From an uncultured Eubacteriales bacterium (GTDB lineage: Bacteria > Bacillota > Clostridia > Oscillospirales > Acutalibacteraceae), in the NCBI GenBank assembly GCA_934541115.1, contig CAKTDF010000022.1, positions 1 through 32,062 of the forward strand: a stretch of 32,062 nt of DNA, in the 5' to 3' direction. A model generated the notes under the pieces. The model searched no databases, was not told the origin of the DNA, and saw nothing but the letters and a program-made list of their open reading frames with translations. How positions within the stretch are numbered: position 1 is the stretch's first letter; each line of letters opens with the position of its first letter. Made by a program: the position numbers and the translations under genes. Below, piece by piece: positions 1-6,987 of this stretch.

Positions 1-612
1 ACCGTCAAGAGCGCAGATAACGGAATTTGTTATAAACTCAACGTTGTTCTTTTTTTCAAGCAACGCCAACAGCTTCTTTTCGCCTGTGAAGAACGCAAGA
101 TTCTGAACAAGAGTTACCTTTTTGCAAAGCTCAGAAAGCATAACAGCCTCCTGCAAAGCGGTATTTCCGCCGCCGATAACGGCAACTTCCTTGCCGCGGT
201 AAAATGCTCCGTCACAAACGGCGCAGTATGAAACACCCTGACCGACAAATTTTTCCTCATTTTCTGCTCCGAGTGTTCTGTGCTTTGAACCCGTGGCAAT
301 AATCACGCTTTTTGCCTCGTAAACAGCGCTCAAACCGACAACCTTTTTGAATGCGCCGTTATTTTCGATTGCGGTTACTTCATCAAGTTCAATTTCCGCT
401 CCGAGATTCATTGCTTGCTCAATGAGCTTTTCGGCGAACTCGTTGCCACTCATCTGGAGCGTTCCGGGATAGTTTTCAACCTTTGGAGAATGTGTTATCT
501 GACCGCCAAAGGTTTCCTTTTCAATAACAAGAACGCTCTTTTCCGCGCGCCTTGCATAGACAGCAGCAGTGAGACCCGCAGGTCCCGCTCCGATTATTAC
601 GATATCATACAT
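1..612 (-). CDS. trxB: Thioredoxin reductase-like flavoprotein, N-terminal 204 residues (3' end outside window)
   Basis: This FAD enzyme would reduce thioredoxin-type proteins in the cytoplasm. The start ATG at 612 follows GGGTGAG. The FAD motif GAGPAG is at residues 8-13, the redox-active CAVC at 130-133, and a nucleotide-binding GGGNTA at 147-152. The HRRxxxR motif that contacts the NADPH 2'-phosphate in classical TrxB should lie near residues 169-178. There the sequence reads VQNLAFFTGE, so the electron donor may not be NADPH. The gene lies 67 bp downstream of nrdD, whose product carries its own redoxin domain, and the two are probably partners. The open frame runs off the window edge. Family assignment is firm; donor specificity is inference. 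Confidence 0.93.
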   Translation of the reverse strand, partial: MYDIVIIGAGPAGLTAAVYARRAEKSVLVIEKETFGGQITHSPKVENYPGTLQMSGNEFAEKLIEQAMNLGAEIELDEVTAIENNGAFKKVVGLSAVYEAKSVIIATGSKHRTLGAENEEKFVGQGVSYCAVCDGAFYRGKEVAVIGGGNTALQEAVMLSELCKKVTLVQNLAFFTGEKKLLALLEKKNNVEFITNSVICALDG

Positions 613-634
613 TTTTCTCACCCTAAAACACTGC

Positions 635-664
635 AAATATGCCCGACTTTCATCGGGCATATTT
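635..664 (-). terminator. Hairpin between nrdD and trxB
   Basis: A perfect 12-bp inverted repeat (arms 635-646 and 653-664, loop of six) lies just after the nrdD stop. On the minus strand it is followed by a weak T-rich stretch, not a clean U tract. It is probably an attenuating terminator or an mRNA 3'-end stabiliser. There is little room for a trxB promoter after it, so some readthrough into trxB is likely. Confidence 0.65.
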
Positions 665-679
665 TTATTTTTGATTTGA

Positions 680-3055
680 TTACTGAACGGCAGCAGTTTC
701 AATATATTTTCTGATATTTGAAACGTTGCCGATTTTTTGAACGCTGCCATCTTTTACTATAACAAGAGTCGGAGCCATGGTTACGCCAAACTTCTTTGTG
801 ATTTCGGGATTTTCTTCAGCGTATACCTTTTCAAAGGATATACCCGCCTTGTTAAGAAAACTTTCTGCCATTTTGCAGTTGGGGCAGGTTCTTGTTGCAA
901 AGAGGAAGGTTCCTTTCTTTTCAGCTGAAAATTCTTCTTCAGCCTTAATTTCCTGCTTTTTCTTTTCACTGCCGGGAGCGGTGGATTTTGTCATATCATA
1001 AACCTTGCGTTCCTTAAACTCCTCAGCCTTTCCGTCATTCCAGTTACGGACGGGACGATAGTATCCGGTTATACGGCTGTAAACCTCGGTTTCTCCTCCG
1101 CACTGCGGACAAGTATAGTGTTCACCTGCAATATATCCGTGATCCTTACAAACCGAATATGTCGGCGAAAGTGTGTAATACGGAAGTTTATAATTGTCGG
1201 CAATTTTTCTGACAAGCTTTGCGGCAGCTTTCCAGTCCGGAAGCTTTTCACCAAGGAACGCATGAAAAACCGTTCCCGAGGTATAACGGGTCTGAAGATC
1301 GTCTTGAATATCAAGAGCTGCAAAAATATCATCTGTAAAGCTGACAGGAAGATGTGATGAGTTCGTATAGTACGGTGTTCCGCCCGGCTCTGCCGCAGTG
1401 ATAATATCCGGATACTGTTCAACATCATGCTTTGCAAAACGATAGGTTGTGGATTCGGCAGGAGTTGCCTCAAGGTTGTAGAGGTCGCCATACTGTTCCT
1501 GATAATCCGAAAGGCGCTCTCTCATATGGTCGAGAACTTCTTTTGCAAAATCCTGTGTTTCTTTATGAGTAAGATCGGCGTGCAGCCACTTGGCATTGAG
1601 TCCGACCTCGTTCATACCGATGAGACCGATAGTTGAAAAATGGTTAGCAAAGGTACCGAGATAACGTTTGGTATAGGGATAAAGACCCTCGTCAAGGAGC
1701 TTTGTTATGATTGTTCTCTTGACTTTGAGTGAACGTGCCGAAATATCCATGAGATGGTCAAGTCTCTCATAAAAGTCTGCTTTATCCGATGCAAGATATG
1801 CAATTCTCGGAAGATTGATTGTAACAACACCGACAGAACCGGTGCTCTCGCCGCTGCCGAAAAAGCCGCCCGACTTTTTGCGAAGCTCGCGAAGATCAAG
1901 ACGAAGACGGCAGCACATGCTGCGTATATCGCTCGGCTCCATGTCGCTGTTGACATAGTTTGAAAAATACGGAGTGCCGTATTTTGAAGTCATTTCAAAG
2001 AGAAGCTTGTTGTTCTCTGTGTCAGACCAGTCAAAATCCTTGGTAATTGAATATGTCGGTATCGGATATTGGAAACCACGTCCGTTTGCATCGCCCTCAA
2101 TCATTGTCTCAATGAAAGCTTTGTTGACCATATCCATTTCTCTCTTGCAATCCTTATACTTGAACGGCATTTCCTTTCCGCCTACGATTGCGTTCAACTC
2201 CGCAAGGTCGTTGGGAACGATCCAGTCAAGAGTAATGTTTGAAAACGGAGCCTGAGTACCCCAGCGTGACGGAGTGTTGACGCCGTAAATAAATGACTCA
2301 ATGCACTTTTTGACCTGGTCATAGGTGAGGTTGTCAGCCTTGACAAACGGAGCAAGGTAGGTATCAAATGATGAAAAAGCCTGCGCGCCCGCCCATTCAT
2401 TCTGCATGATTCCGAGGAAGTTTACCATTTGATTGCAAAGCGTTGCAAGGTGCTTTGCCGGAGCAGAAGTGATCTTGCCCGTTACACCGCCGAGTCCCTC
2501 TTTTATAAGCTGCTTAAGCGACCAGCCGGCGCAGTAACCGGTAAGCATTGAAAGATCGTGGAGATGAATGTCACCGCTCTTGTGAGCGTTGGCAATTTCC
2601 TCATCATAGATTTCCGAAAGCCAGTAATTGGCAGTAATCGCACCGGAGTTGCTGAGAATGAGTCCGCCTACCGAATAAGTAACGGTTGAATTTTCCTTAA
2701 CTCTCCAGTCCGTAACCTTGACATAGCTGTCAACAACAGCTTTGTAGTCAAGAATGGTTGATTTCATGTTGCGCAGTTTTTCACGCTGCTTGCGATAAAG
2801 AATATATGCCTTTGCAACCTGGGAATAGCCGGCTTTGACAAGCACGGTTTCAACACTGTCTTGAATATCTTCAACAGCAACATGACCGTCTTTGATTTTG
2901 CTCTCAAAATCAGCCGTAACCTTGAGCGCAATGAAATCAATGAGGTCATCGTTAAAATTGACCTCCTGCGCCTCAAACGCAGATTTTATGGCGTCGGCAA
3001 TTTTATTAATATCAAAACCGACAAATTTTCCGTCTCTTTTCTTAACGTCAAACAT
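680..3055 (-). CDS. nrdD: Anaerobic (class III) ribonucleoside-triphosphate reductase with fused C-terminal redoxin domain
   Basis: It makes deoxyribonucleotides under anoxia by glycyl-radical chemistry. I chose the ATG at 3055 over the upstream in-frame ATG at 3073 because GGGAG lies 8 nt before it. The product is 791 aa. An ATP-cone occupies about residues 1-90. The catalytic barrel contains a CC-R-L cysteine pair. A C-x2-H...C-x2-C cluster near residues 630-655 resembles the zinc site, followed by the glycyl-radical RITGY motif with Gly near 664. After a charged linker of about 30 residues, a thioredoxin/glutaredoxin-like domain with CPNC at about 724-727 fills roughly 710-791. Most NrdD proteins end soon after the radical glycine, so the last ~100 residues are extra and presumably supply reducing equivalents to the active site. 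nrdG lies upstream and trxB downstream. Confidence 0.95.
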   Translation of the reverse strand: MFDVKKRDGKFVGFDINKIADAIKSAFEAQEVNFNDDLIDFIALKVTADFESKIKDGHVAVEDIQDSVETVLVKAGYSQVAKAYILYRKQREKLRNMKSTILDYKAVVDSYVKVTDWRVKENSTVTYSVGGLILSNSGAITANYWLSEIYDEEIANAHKSGDIHLHDLSMLTGYCAGWSLKQLIKEGLGGVTGKITSAPAKHLATLCNQMVNFLGIMQNEWAGAQAFSSFDTYLAPFVKADNLTYDQVKKCIESFIYGVNTPSRWGTQAPFSNITLDWIVPNDLAELNAIVGGKEMPFKYKDCKREMDMVNKAFIETMIEGDANGRGFQYPIPTYSITKDFDWSDTENNKLLFEMTSKYGTPYFSNYVNSDMEPSDIRSMCCRLRLDLRELRKKSGGFFGSGESTGSVGVVTINLPRIAYLASDKADFYERLDHLMDISARSLKVKRTIITKLLDEGLYPYTKRYLGTFANHFSTIGLIGMNEVGLNAKWLHADLTHKETQDFAKEVLDHMRERLSDYQEQYGDLYNLEATPAESTTYRFAKHDVEQYPDIITAAEPGGTPYYTNSSHLPVSFTDDIFAALDIQDDLQTRYTSGTVFHAFLGEKLPDWKAAAKLVRKIADNYKLPYYTLSPTYSVCKDHGYIAGEHYTCPQCGGETEVYSRITGYYRPVRNWNDGKAEEFKERKVYDMTKSTAPGSEKKKQEIKAEEEFSAEKKGTFLFATRTCPNCKMAESFLNKAGISFEKVYAEENPEITKKFGVTMAPTLVIVKDGSVQKIGNVSNIRKYIETAAVQ

Positions 3056-3136
3056 AAAGTTTTCTCCCTTCATATTTTGAAAGACTCTCCGATAACCTGC
3101 CCGAAACCGGGAGCCGCTTTTTTGCTGTGCTCGTCA

Positions 3137-3165
3137 AGTATAGTACAGACAAAATCAAAAGTCAA
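3137..3165 (-). promoter_or_regulatory. Sigma-A type promoter of nrdD
   Basis: Read on the minus strand, TTGACT (3160-3165) and TATACT (3137-3142) are separated by exactly 17 bp. The transcript would start near 3130, giving a leader of about 75 nt before nrdD. The NrdR-like boxes lie just upstream of the -35. Confidence 0.8.
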
Positions 3166-3173
3166 GAGCAAAA

Positions 3174-3241
3174 ACACAATATCTTGGGCTTTTCTCTCGA
3201 CTTTTTTACTATATCTTGTTGTTAAACACAATATGTGGTGT
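3174..3241. promoter_or_regulatory. Cluster of three NrdR-box-like operators upstream of nrdD
   Basis: The NrdR consensus is acaCwAtATaTwGtgt. ACACAATATGTGGTGT at 3226-3241 is close to it. ACACAATATCTTGGGC at 3174-3189 matches the left half, and 3206-3221 matches 11 of 16 positions. The first two boxes in coordinate order start 32 bp apart, close to the paired-box spacing known for NrdR (about three helical turns); the third is 20 bp further. No nrdR gene is in the window. NrdR control of nrdD is inferred from motif, spacing and position. Confidence 0.7.
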
Positions 3242-3251
3242 TTCACATTTT

Positions 3252-3944
3252 TTATATTCCACGAACTTCGACATCTGTCACATAACGGCGCATAATATCC
3301 GCAAACGAAAGCAAGTCCTCTTTTGCATACGGCGTCATTTCCTCGCCGACAAGCTCGCCGCTTGTTTCATACTGCTGAATAAAATAGCGTTTTTCGCCCC
3401 GCAGCCATTCACCGATTTTTTCAAAATCGTCTTTTGTCTGAAGTTCCTTTGCTGTCGTAGTTCTGAATTCATGCGGAACCGAGGTGTTTTTTAGAATTTC
3501 AACGCTTTCTATAACACTCTGAAGAAGCTCCTTGGTTTTGCCGCCGCAGACTCTAAGGTAATTTTCCTTTGAAGTTTTTATATCCATTGCAACGTAATCG
3601 AGAAGTCCTTTTTTCAGAAGTGTTGAAAGCTTATCCGGAAAGCTGCCGTTGGTGTCAAGCTTTACAAGGAACCCCATTGAGCGTACCATGACAATAAACT
3701 CTTCAAGATCCTGCTGAAGACACGGCTCACCGCCTGTTATGCAAACCCCCTCAAGGATACCCTCGCGCTTTTTCAGAAAGTCTATCACTTCTTCAGTTTC
3801 CATATGCGGCGCTTTTCCCGGAAGTACAAGCGATGCGTTGTGACAGAACGGACAGCGAAAATTGCAGCCCGATGTAAAAATCGTGCAGGCAAGCTTGCCC
3901 GGAAAATCAAGCAAAGTGAGCTTTTGGATTCCGCTTATATTCAT
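3252..3944 (-). CDS. nrdG: Anaerobic ribonucleotide reductase activating protein (radical SAM)
   Basis: This 230-aa activase uses a [4Fe-4S] cluster and S-adenosylmethionine to place the glycyl radical on NrdD. The cluster motif CxxxCxxC is at C27, C31 and C34, and the SAM-binding TGGEP is at about 70-74. The N-terminus (GIQKLTLLDFPGK) is typical of the longer NrdG subfamily, in contrast to the short ~155-aa E. coli type. Start ATG 3944 follows AAGGCGG. It lies upstream of nrdD, the reverse of the common nrdD-nrdG order, with about 200 bp between them holding a promoter and NrdR-like boxes. It may be cotranscribed with the acetyltransferase gene 30 bp upstream. Confidence 0.95.
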   Translation of the reverse strand: MNISGIQKLTLLDFPGKLACTIFTSGCNFRCPFCHNASLVLPGKAPHMETEEVIDFLKKREGILEGVCITGGEPCLQQDLEEFIVMVRSMGFLVKLDTNGSFPDKLSTLLKKGLLDYVAMDIKTSKENYLRVCGGKTKELLQSVIESVEILKNTSVPHEFRTTTAKELQTKDDFEKIGEWLRGEKRYFIQQYETSGELVGEEMTPYAKEDLLSFADIMRRYVTDVEVRGI

Positions 3945-3974
3945 ACAAAAACAACCGCCTTCGAAAATATCTTT

Positions 3975-4499
3975 TCACTGAAAATTGAGTTCATACATTT
4001 TGTACTTAACAGTGCCCGTGTCAACATAATACATGTCAGTTTCCTCAACAAAGCTGAATCCCATTGAAGTATATAGTTTTTCGGCAACACTGTTCGAGGA
4101 AACAATATCGAGTCTCACTGCCTTTTTATTATTTTCACGAGCAAAATATATAATCTCACGAACAGCAAGTTTACCTATTCTGCGTCCCTGCATATCGCCG
4201 GCAACGGCAAGGGCGTGCGGAACGAGGAATTCGCCGTCTTTCAATTCTCTGCTCCGTGTAAGTCCGACGTATCCATCATTGAAAGATGTATTAAGAACCA
4301 TGCAAGCTGAGAGCTTTTCAGAATCTCTCAGAGTATAGAGCTCTCCCTTTTGAATACTTTCGCGTATATAATCGTCATCGGGATATATGCCCTTTTTTCA
4401 ACCGATTGAAAAATCTTTGTTTTGCATGGCATCGATAACATCAAAATAGAACTTTCTTATTCCTTCAAACTCTGCTGCTTCAGCTTTTTGAAGTTTCAC
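3975..4499 (-). pseudogene. GNAT-family N-acetyltransferase interrupted by an in-frame TGA
   Basis: Read from GTG at 4499 (GGAG 8 nt upstream), the frame would encode about 174 aa if codon 34 (4398-4400, TGA) were sense. The part after the TGA holds the acetyl-CoA-binding region (VAGDMQGRRIGKLAV, Q/RxxGxG/A type) and the C-terminal NSVAEKLYTSMGF motif of the GNAT fold. The part before it (KLQKAEAAEF...YFDVIDAMQ) is a normal GNAT N-terminus. The sequence around the stop, G-TGA-KKGIYP, matches a GWxKxIYP motif I recall from related proteins, so the TGA probably replaces TGG (Trp). The frame is intact on both sides, so this is a substitution, not a frameshift. It could be a true nonsense mutation, a sequence error, or readthrough. 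Substrate unknown. Confidence 0.75.
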
Positions 4500-4516
4500 A
4501 GTTATCACTCCAAAGT

Positions 4517-4541
4517 AAAGGCTGCCAATCGGGCAGCCTTT
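4517..4541 (-). terminator. Hairpin between the yhhN-like gene and the acetyltransferase gene
   Basis: A perfect 10-bp stem (4517-4526 and 4532-4541) with a 5-nt loop lies 8 bp after the yhhN-like stop. The minus-strand continuation after the stem is ACTTTGGAG, so the U tract is weak. It probably ends most transcripts of the upstream lipid-related operon. Confidence 0.6.
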
Positions 4542-4549
4542 AAAGATTT

Positions 4550-5332
4550 TCAGGTTCCGTAAAGAACCGGTACGTTAATGAAGAAAATGCTGCTTGCAAG
4601 AAGAATCTGTGCAACAAAATATGTTGCGATGTTAAAAATCTTGAGCGGTCGGTTTTTCTTCTGACCGGCAAAGAGAATGATGCCGAGACTGCCGTCCGAA
4701 AGAACGAACAAAACGGCGCCGAGAGCGACAGTAACAAAAATCATTGCCATTGTTTTATCATCGGTCATGCCCCAAAGCCATTCACCTATGCAAAGTCTGA
4801 AAGCTTTTGCAAGCATGGCGCTTATGGTCACCGCATACATCACAACCGGAATGATCATATAAATTTTTCCGGCTGCAAGCTTTCCCTGCTTCTTCTTAAC
4901 AAATGCATAAACAAGTATAACACCGACAAGAACCGCAACAGCGAGAATTTCATACCACTCAAAAAAGCCCTTGTCAGGATATGTTCTTTCAATCACCTTC
5001 TGGAAAGCAACAATATAGAAAATATGTCCGCCGAGGAAAGCGAAAAGACCGAGACCGAACACCCAAATCTTATCTGTGATAAGATGCAGGAACATATCGC
5101 CGAGCCAACCGAGGAACAAACCCCAAAGTATGTATTTGGTATATACCGAAATTTCAGCCGAGTGACCGCTGATTTTCATTGCAAGCAAACCGGAAGCAAA
5201 GAACAGCGCCGAGCAGACCATTTTAAAGCCAAATGACTTCCAGCATTTATCAGGCCATGAATATTTGAGAAACAGCGGAACAAAGACAAATTCAAGCGCA
5301 ACACAAAGCACAAATAATGTTTTGAAAACCAT
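4550..5332 (-). CDS. YhhN/TMEM86-family (lysoplasmalogenase-like) integral membrane protein
   Basis: The 260-aa product is almost entirely hydrophobic, with about eight membrane segments. It carries the family's conserved pieces: LGWLGDMFLHL near residue 75, GGHIFYIVAF near 105 and FVLSDGSLGI near 212. Known TMEM86 proteins and some YhhN homologues hydrolyse the vinyl-ether bond of lysoplasmalogens. Plasmalogens occur in many anaerobic clostridia, so that role is plausible but inferred. ATG 5332 follows GGGAGG, and only 18 bp separate it from the upstream hydrolase gene, so the two are cotranscribed. Family assignment is good; enzymatic activity is unproven. Confidence 0.82.
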   Translation of the reverse strand: MVFKTLFVLCVALEFVFVPLFLKYSWPDKCWKSFGFKMVCSALFFASGLLAMKISGHSAEISVYTKYILWGLFLGWLGDMFLHLITDKIWVFGLGLFAFLGGHIFYIVAFQKVIERTYPDKGFFEWYEILAVAVLVGVILVYAFVKKKQGKLAAGKIYMIIPVVMYAVTISAMLAKAFRLCIGEWLWGMTDDKTMAMIFVTVALGAVLFVLSDGSLGIILFAGQKKNRPLKIFNIATYFVAQILLASSIFFINVPVLYGT

Positions 5333-5350
5333 AAGTAACCTCCCGAAAGC

Positions 5351-6940
5351 TTAAACGATTTTTCCGTGAAGAGCAGTGTCAACAATCGGAACAACATACG
5401 GCAGTGCCTCACTGACGACAGTCTGGAGCAACGGCTGCTTAACTACAGATTTGACAGATTCTTTCAGCGTAACCGCCATTGCCGCCGAGGCAGGGCGCAT
5501 AGAAGGCTTCATAGTAACTTTTCCGTCTGCAAAAGTGAAAATGAAGATCCTTTCAGCAGTTGTTTCGATTGCACGAATATGAACCTCAAGCTCACGTTCG
5601 CTGTTCCAGCAGCCAACAGCGCAGGTAGTATACGGAGTGTGACCGAGAGTAATATTGTCCCAACGGTATTCTCCGTCCATTCCGATATGGATAAGATTGA
5701 CCTCTTTTCCCTCGGACCAACGCATTACAAGCTCATTTTCAAGAGCGTCAAAGGAAACATTTGTAATGTTTCCCGCCTTCTCGCGTGCCATGAAAGAAGC
5801 AGGAAGAGTGACAACGCTCGTCGGGAATCCGGCAATATTAAGAATCGGCGATTTGCCGAAAACAATTTTCTTTCCTGCGAGGAGCTTTTCGGTAAAGGCG
5901 CGCGGGCGTTTCGGAAGACGCGGATATGCAGGAATGGAAACCTCAACTCCGTCTTCTTCCTTTGCATTGTCATCAAACGCTCTCGGGAAGAACTCCCAGA
6001 TTACGTCGCGCATTCTCTGCTCGTCAATTTCGCCGCCGGTTGAAATAAAGCATGCGTCATACTCCTCAAAAACGATGCCGAACTGACTAAACATTCCGTC
6101 TGCACGGTACGATTCCTTGCAGCCGCCGTTACGCCAAAAACAGTATCCGTAGCCTTGTTTTGAGTCAAGCTCCTCATTCATGCTGTTATCCGCATGGAAA
6201 GACGTTGCCGTCTTGACCCACCATTCGGGAACGATCTGCTTTCCGCCGAATTTTCCGCCCTGCTGATAACAGAGGGTAAATTTTGCAAGATCCTCAGTGC
6301 GGATCATAAGACCCCAACCGCCGGCTTCTATTCCTCTCGGGCAGGTCTCCCAAAACGGACGGTCAATGCCGAGCGGTTCAAAAAGGCGCGGCATGAGATA
6401 GTCGATCACACCCATGTTGGTCACCTTTTTGATAATGCAGCAAAGAAGATACATGTTTTCGCTGATATACAAAAACTTTGTGCCCGGTTCACTGACCCAT
6501 TTGCTTGAAAGAATATCATGGAACCAACGGTCCTTTGTCTTATCCATGAACGGTGTAACGGAAAGACCGCTGCGCATAGTGAGCAGATCTTCAACCGTCA
6601 TTTTTTCAAGGTACTCATCGGGCTTATCTCCCCTCGCCTCGGGAAAAATTTCAACAAATCTCGTGTCGAGCTTAAAGAGTCCCTCATCGATCGCAAAGCC
6701 AATTGCGGTTGAAGTAAAACTTTTGCTGACAGAATACATCATATGCCTGTATTCCGGTCCGTAAGGATCCCTATAAGCCTCACAGGCAACCTTGCCGTGA
6801 CGAATAACGATAAGTGAATGCAGCTGTTTGTCAAGCTCCATACAGCGGTCAACAAAGGACTGAACAACCTTTGATGAAACACCGACAGATTCGGCAGAAG
6901 CTGCACGCTCAATTGAAATTTTCTTTTCTTTGACAGACAT
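5351..6940 (-). CDS. Beta-lactamase-fold serine hydrolase (class C/esterase-like)
   Basis: ATG 6940 with GGAGGAG 6 nt upstream is preferred to the longer frame starting at 6991; the product is 529 aa. The catalytic SxxK tetrad is SVSK in YSVSKSF near residue 70. A conserved YISENMYLL segment near 155 corresponds to the Tyr-containing second motif. The region GMFSQFGIVF near 290 replaces the usual GxxGQ before the third motif. The last ~200 residues form an added domain of unknown role. No signal peptide is visible, so it is probably cytoplasmic. Such proteins include esterases, peptidases and penicillin-binding homologues, and the substrate cannot be read from sequence. Its neighbours are a GDPD-like and a YhhN-like gene, which makes a lipid ester attractive. 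Beta-lactam resistance is not indicated. Confidence 0.85.
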   Translation of the reverse strand: MSVKEKKISIERAASAESVGVSSKVVQSFVDRCMELDKQLHSLIVIRHGKVACEAYRDPYGPEYRHMMYSVSKSFTSTAIGFAIDEGLFKLDTRFVEIFPEARGDKPDEYLEKMTVEDLLTMRSGLSVTPFMDKTKDRWFHDILSSKWVSEPGTKFLYISENMYLLCCIIKKVTNMGVIDYLMPRLFEPLGIDRPFWETCPRGIEAGGWGLMIRTEDLAKFTLCYQQGGKFGGKQIVPEWWVKTATSFHADNSMNEELDSKQGYGYCFWRNGGCKESYRADGMFSQFGIVFEEYDACFISTGGEIDEQRMRDVIWEFFPRAFDDNAKEEDGVEVSIPAYPRLPKRPRAFTEKLLAGKKIVFGKSPILNIAGFPTSVVTLPASFMAREKAGNITNVSFDALENELVMRWSEGKEVNLIHIGMDGEYRWDNITLGHTPYTTCAVGCWNSERELEVHIRAIETTAERIFIFTFADGKVTMKPSMRPASAAMAVTLKESVKSVVKQPLLQTVVSEALPYVVPIVDTALHGKIV

Positions 6941-6987
6941 GTTATCTCCTCCAAAAAACTCTTCATATTTCACAGACCGATGAAAAA

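Noticed and set aside
2861..3295. A 144-codon plus-strand ORF spanning the nrdD start and the regulatory region
   Set aside because: It is antisense to nrdD, crosses the promoter and NrdR-like boxes, and has no codon bias or ribosome binding site of its own.
4398..4400. TGA read as tryptophan genome-wide (alternative genetic code)
   Set aside because: TGA is a normal stop in rmlC, the ferredoxin gene, trpY, comEC and others, and TGG is used for Trp throughout.
5351..6940. Beta-lactam resistance gene
   Set aside because: The SxxK motif is shared by many esterases and peptidases; there is no signal peptide and no KTG-type third motif, and the context is not that of a resistance locus.
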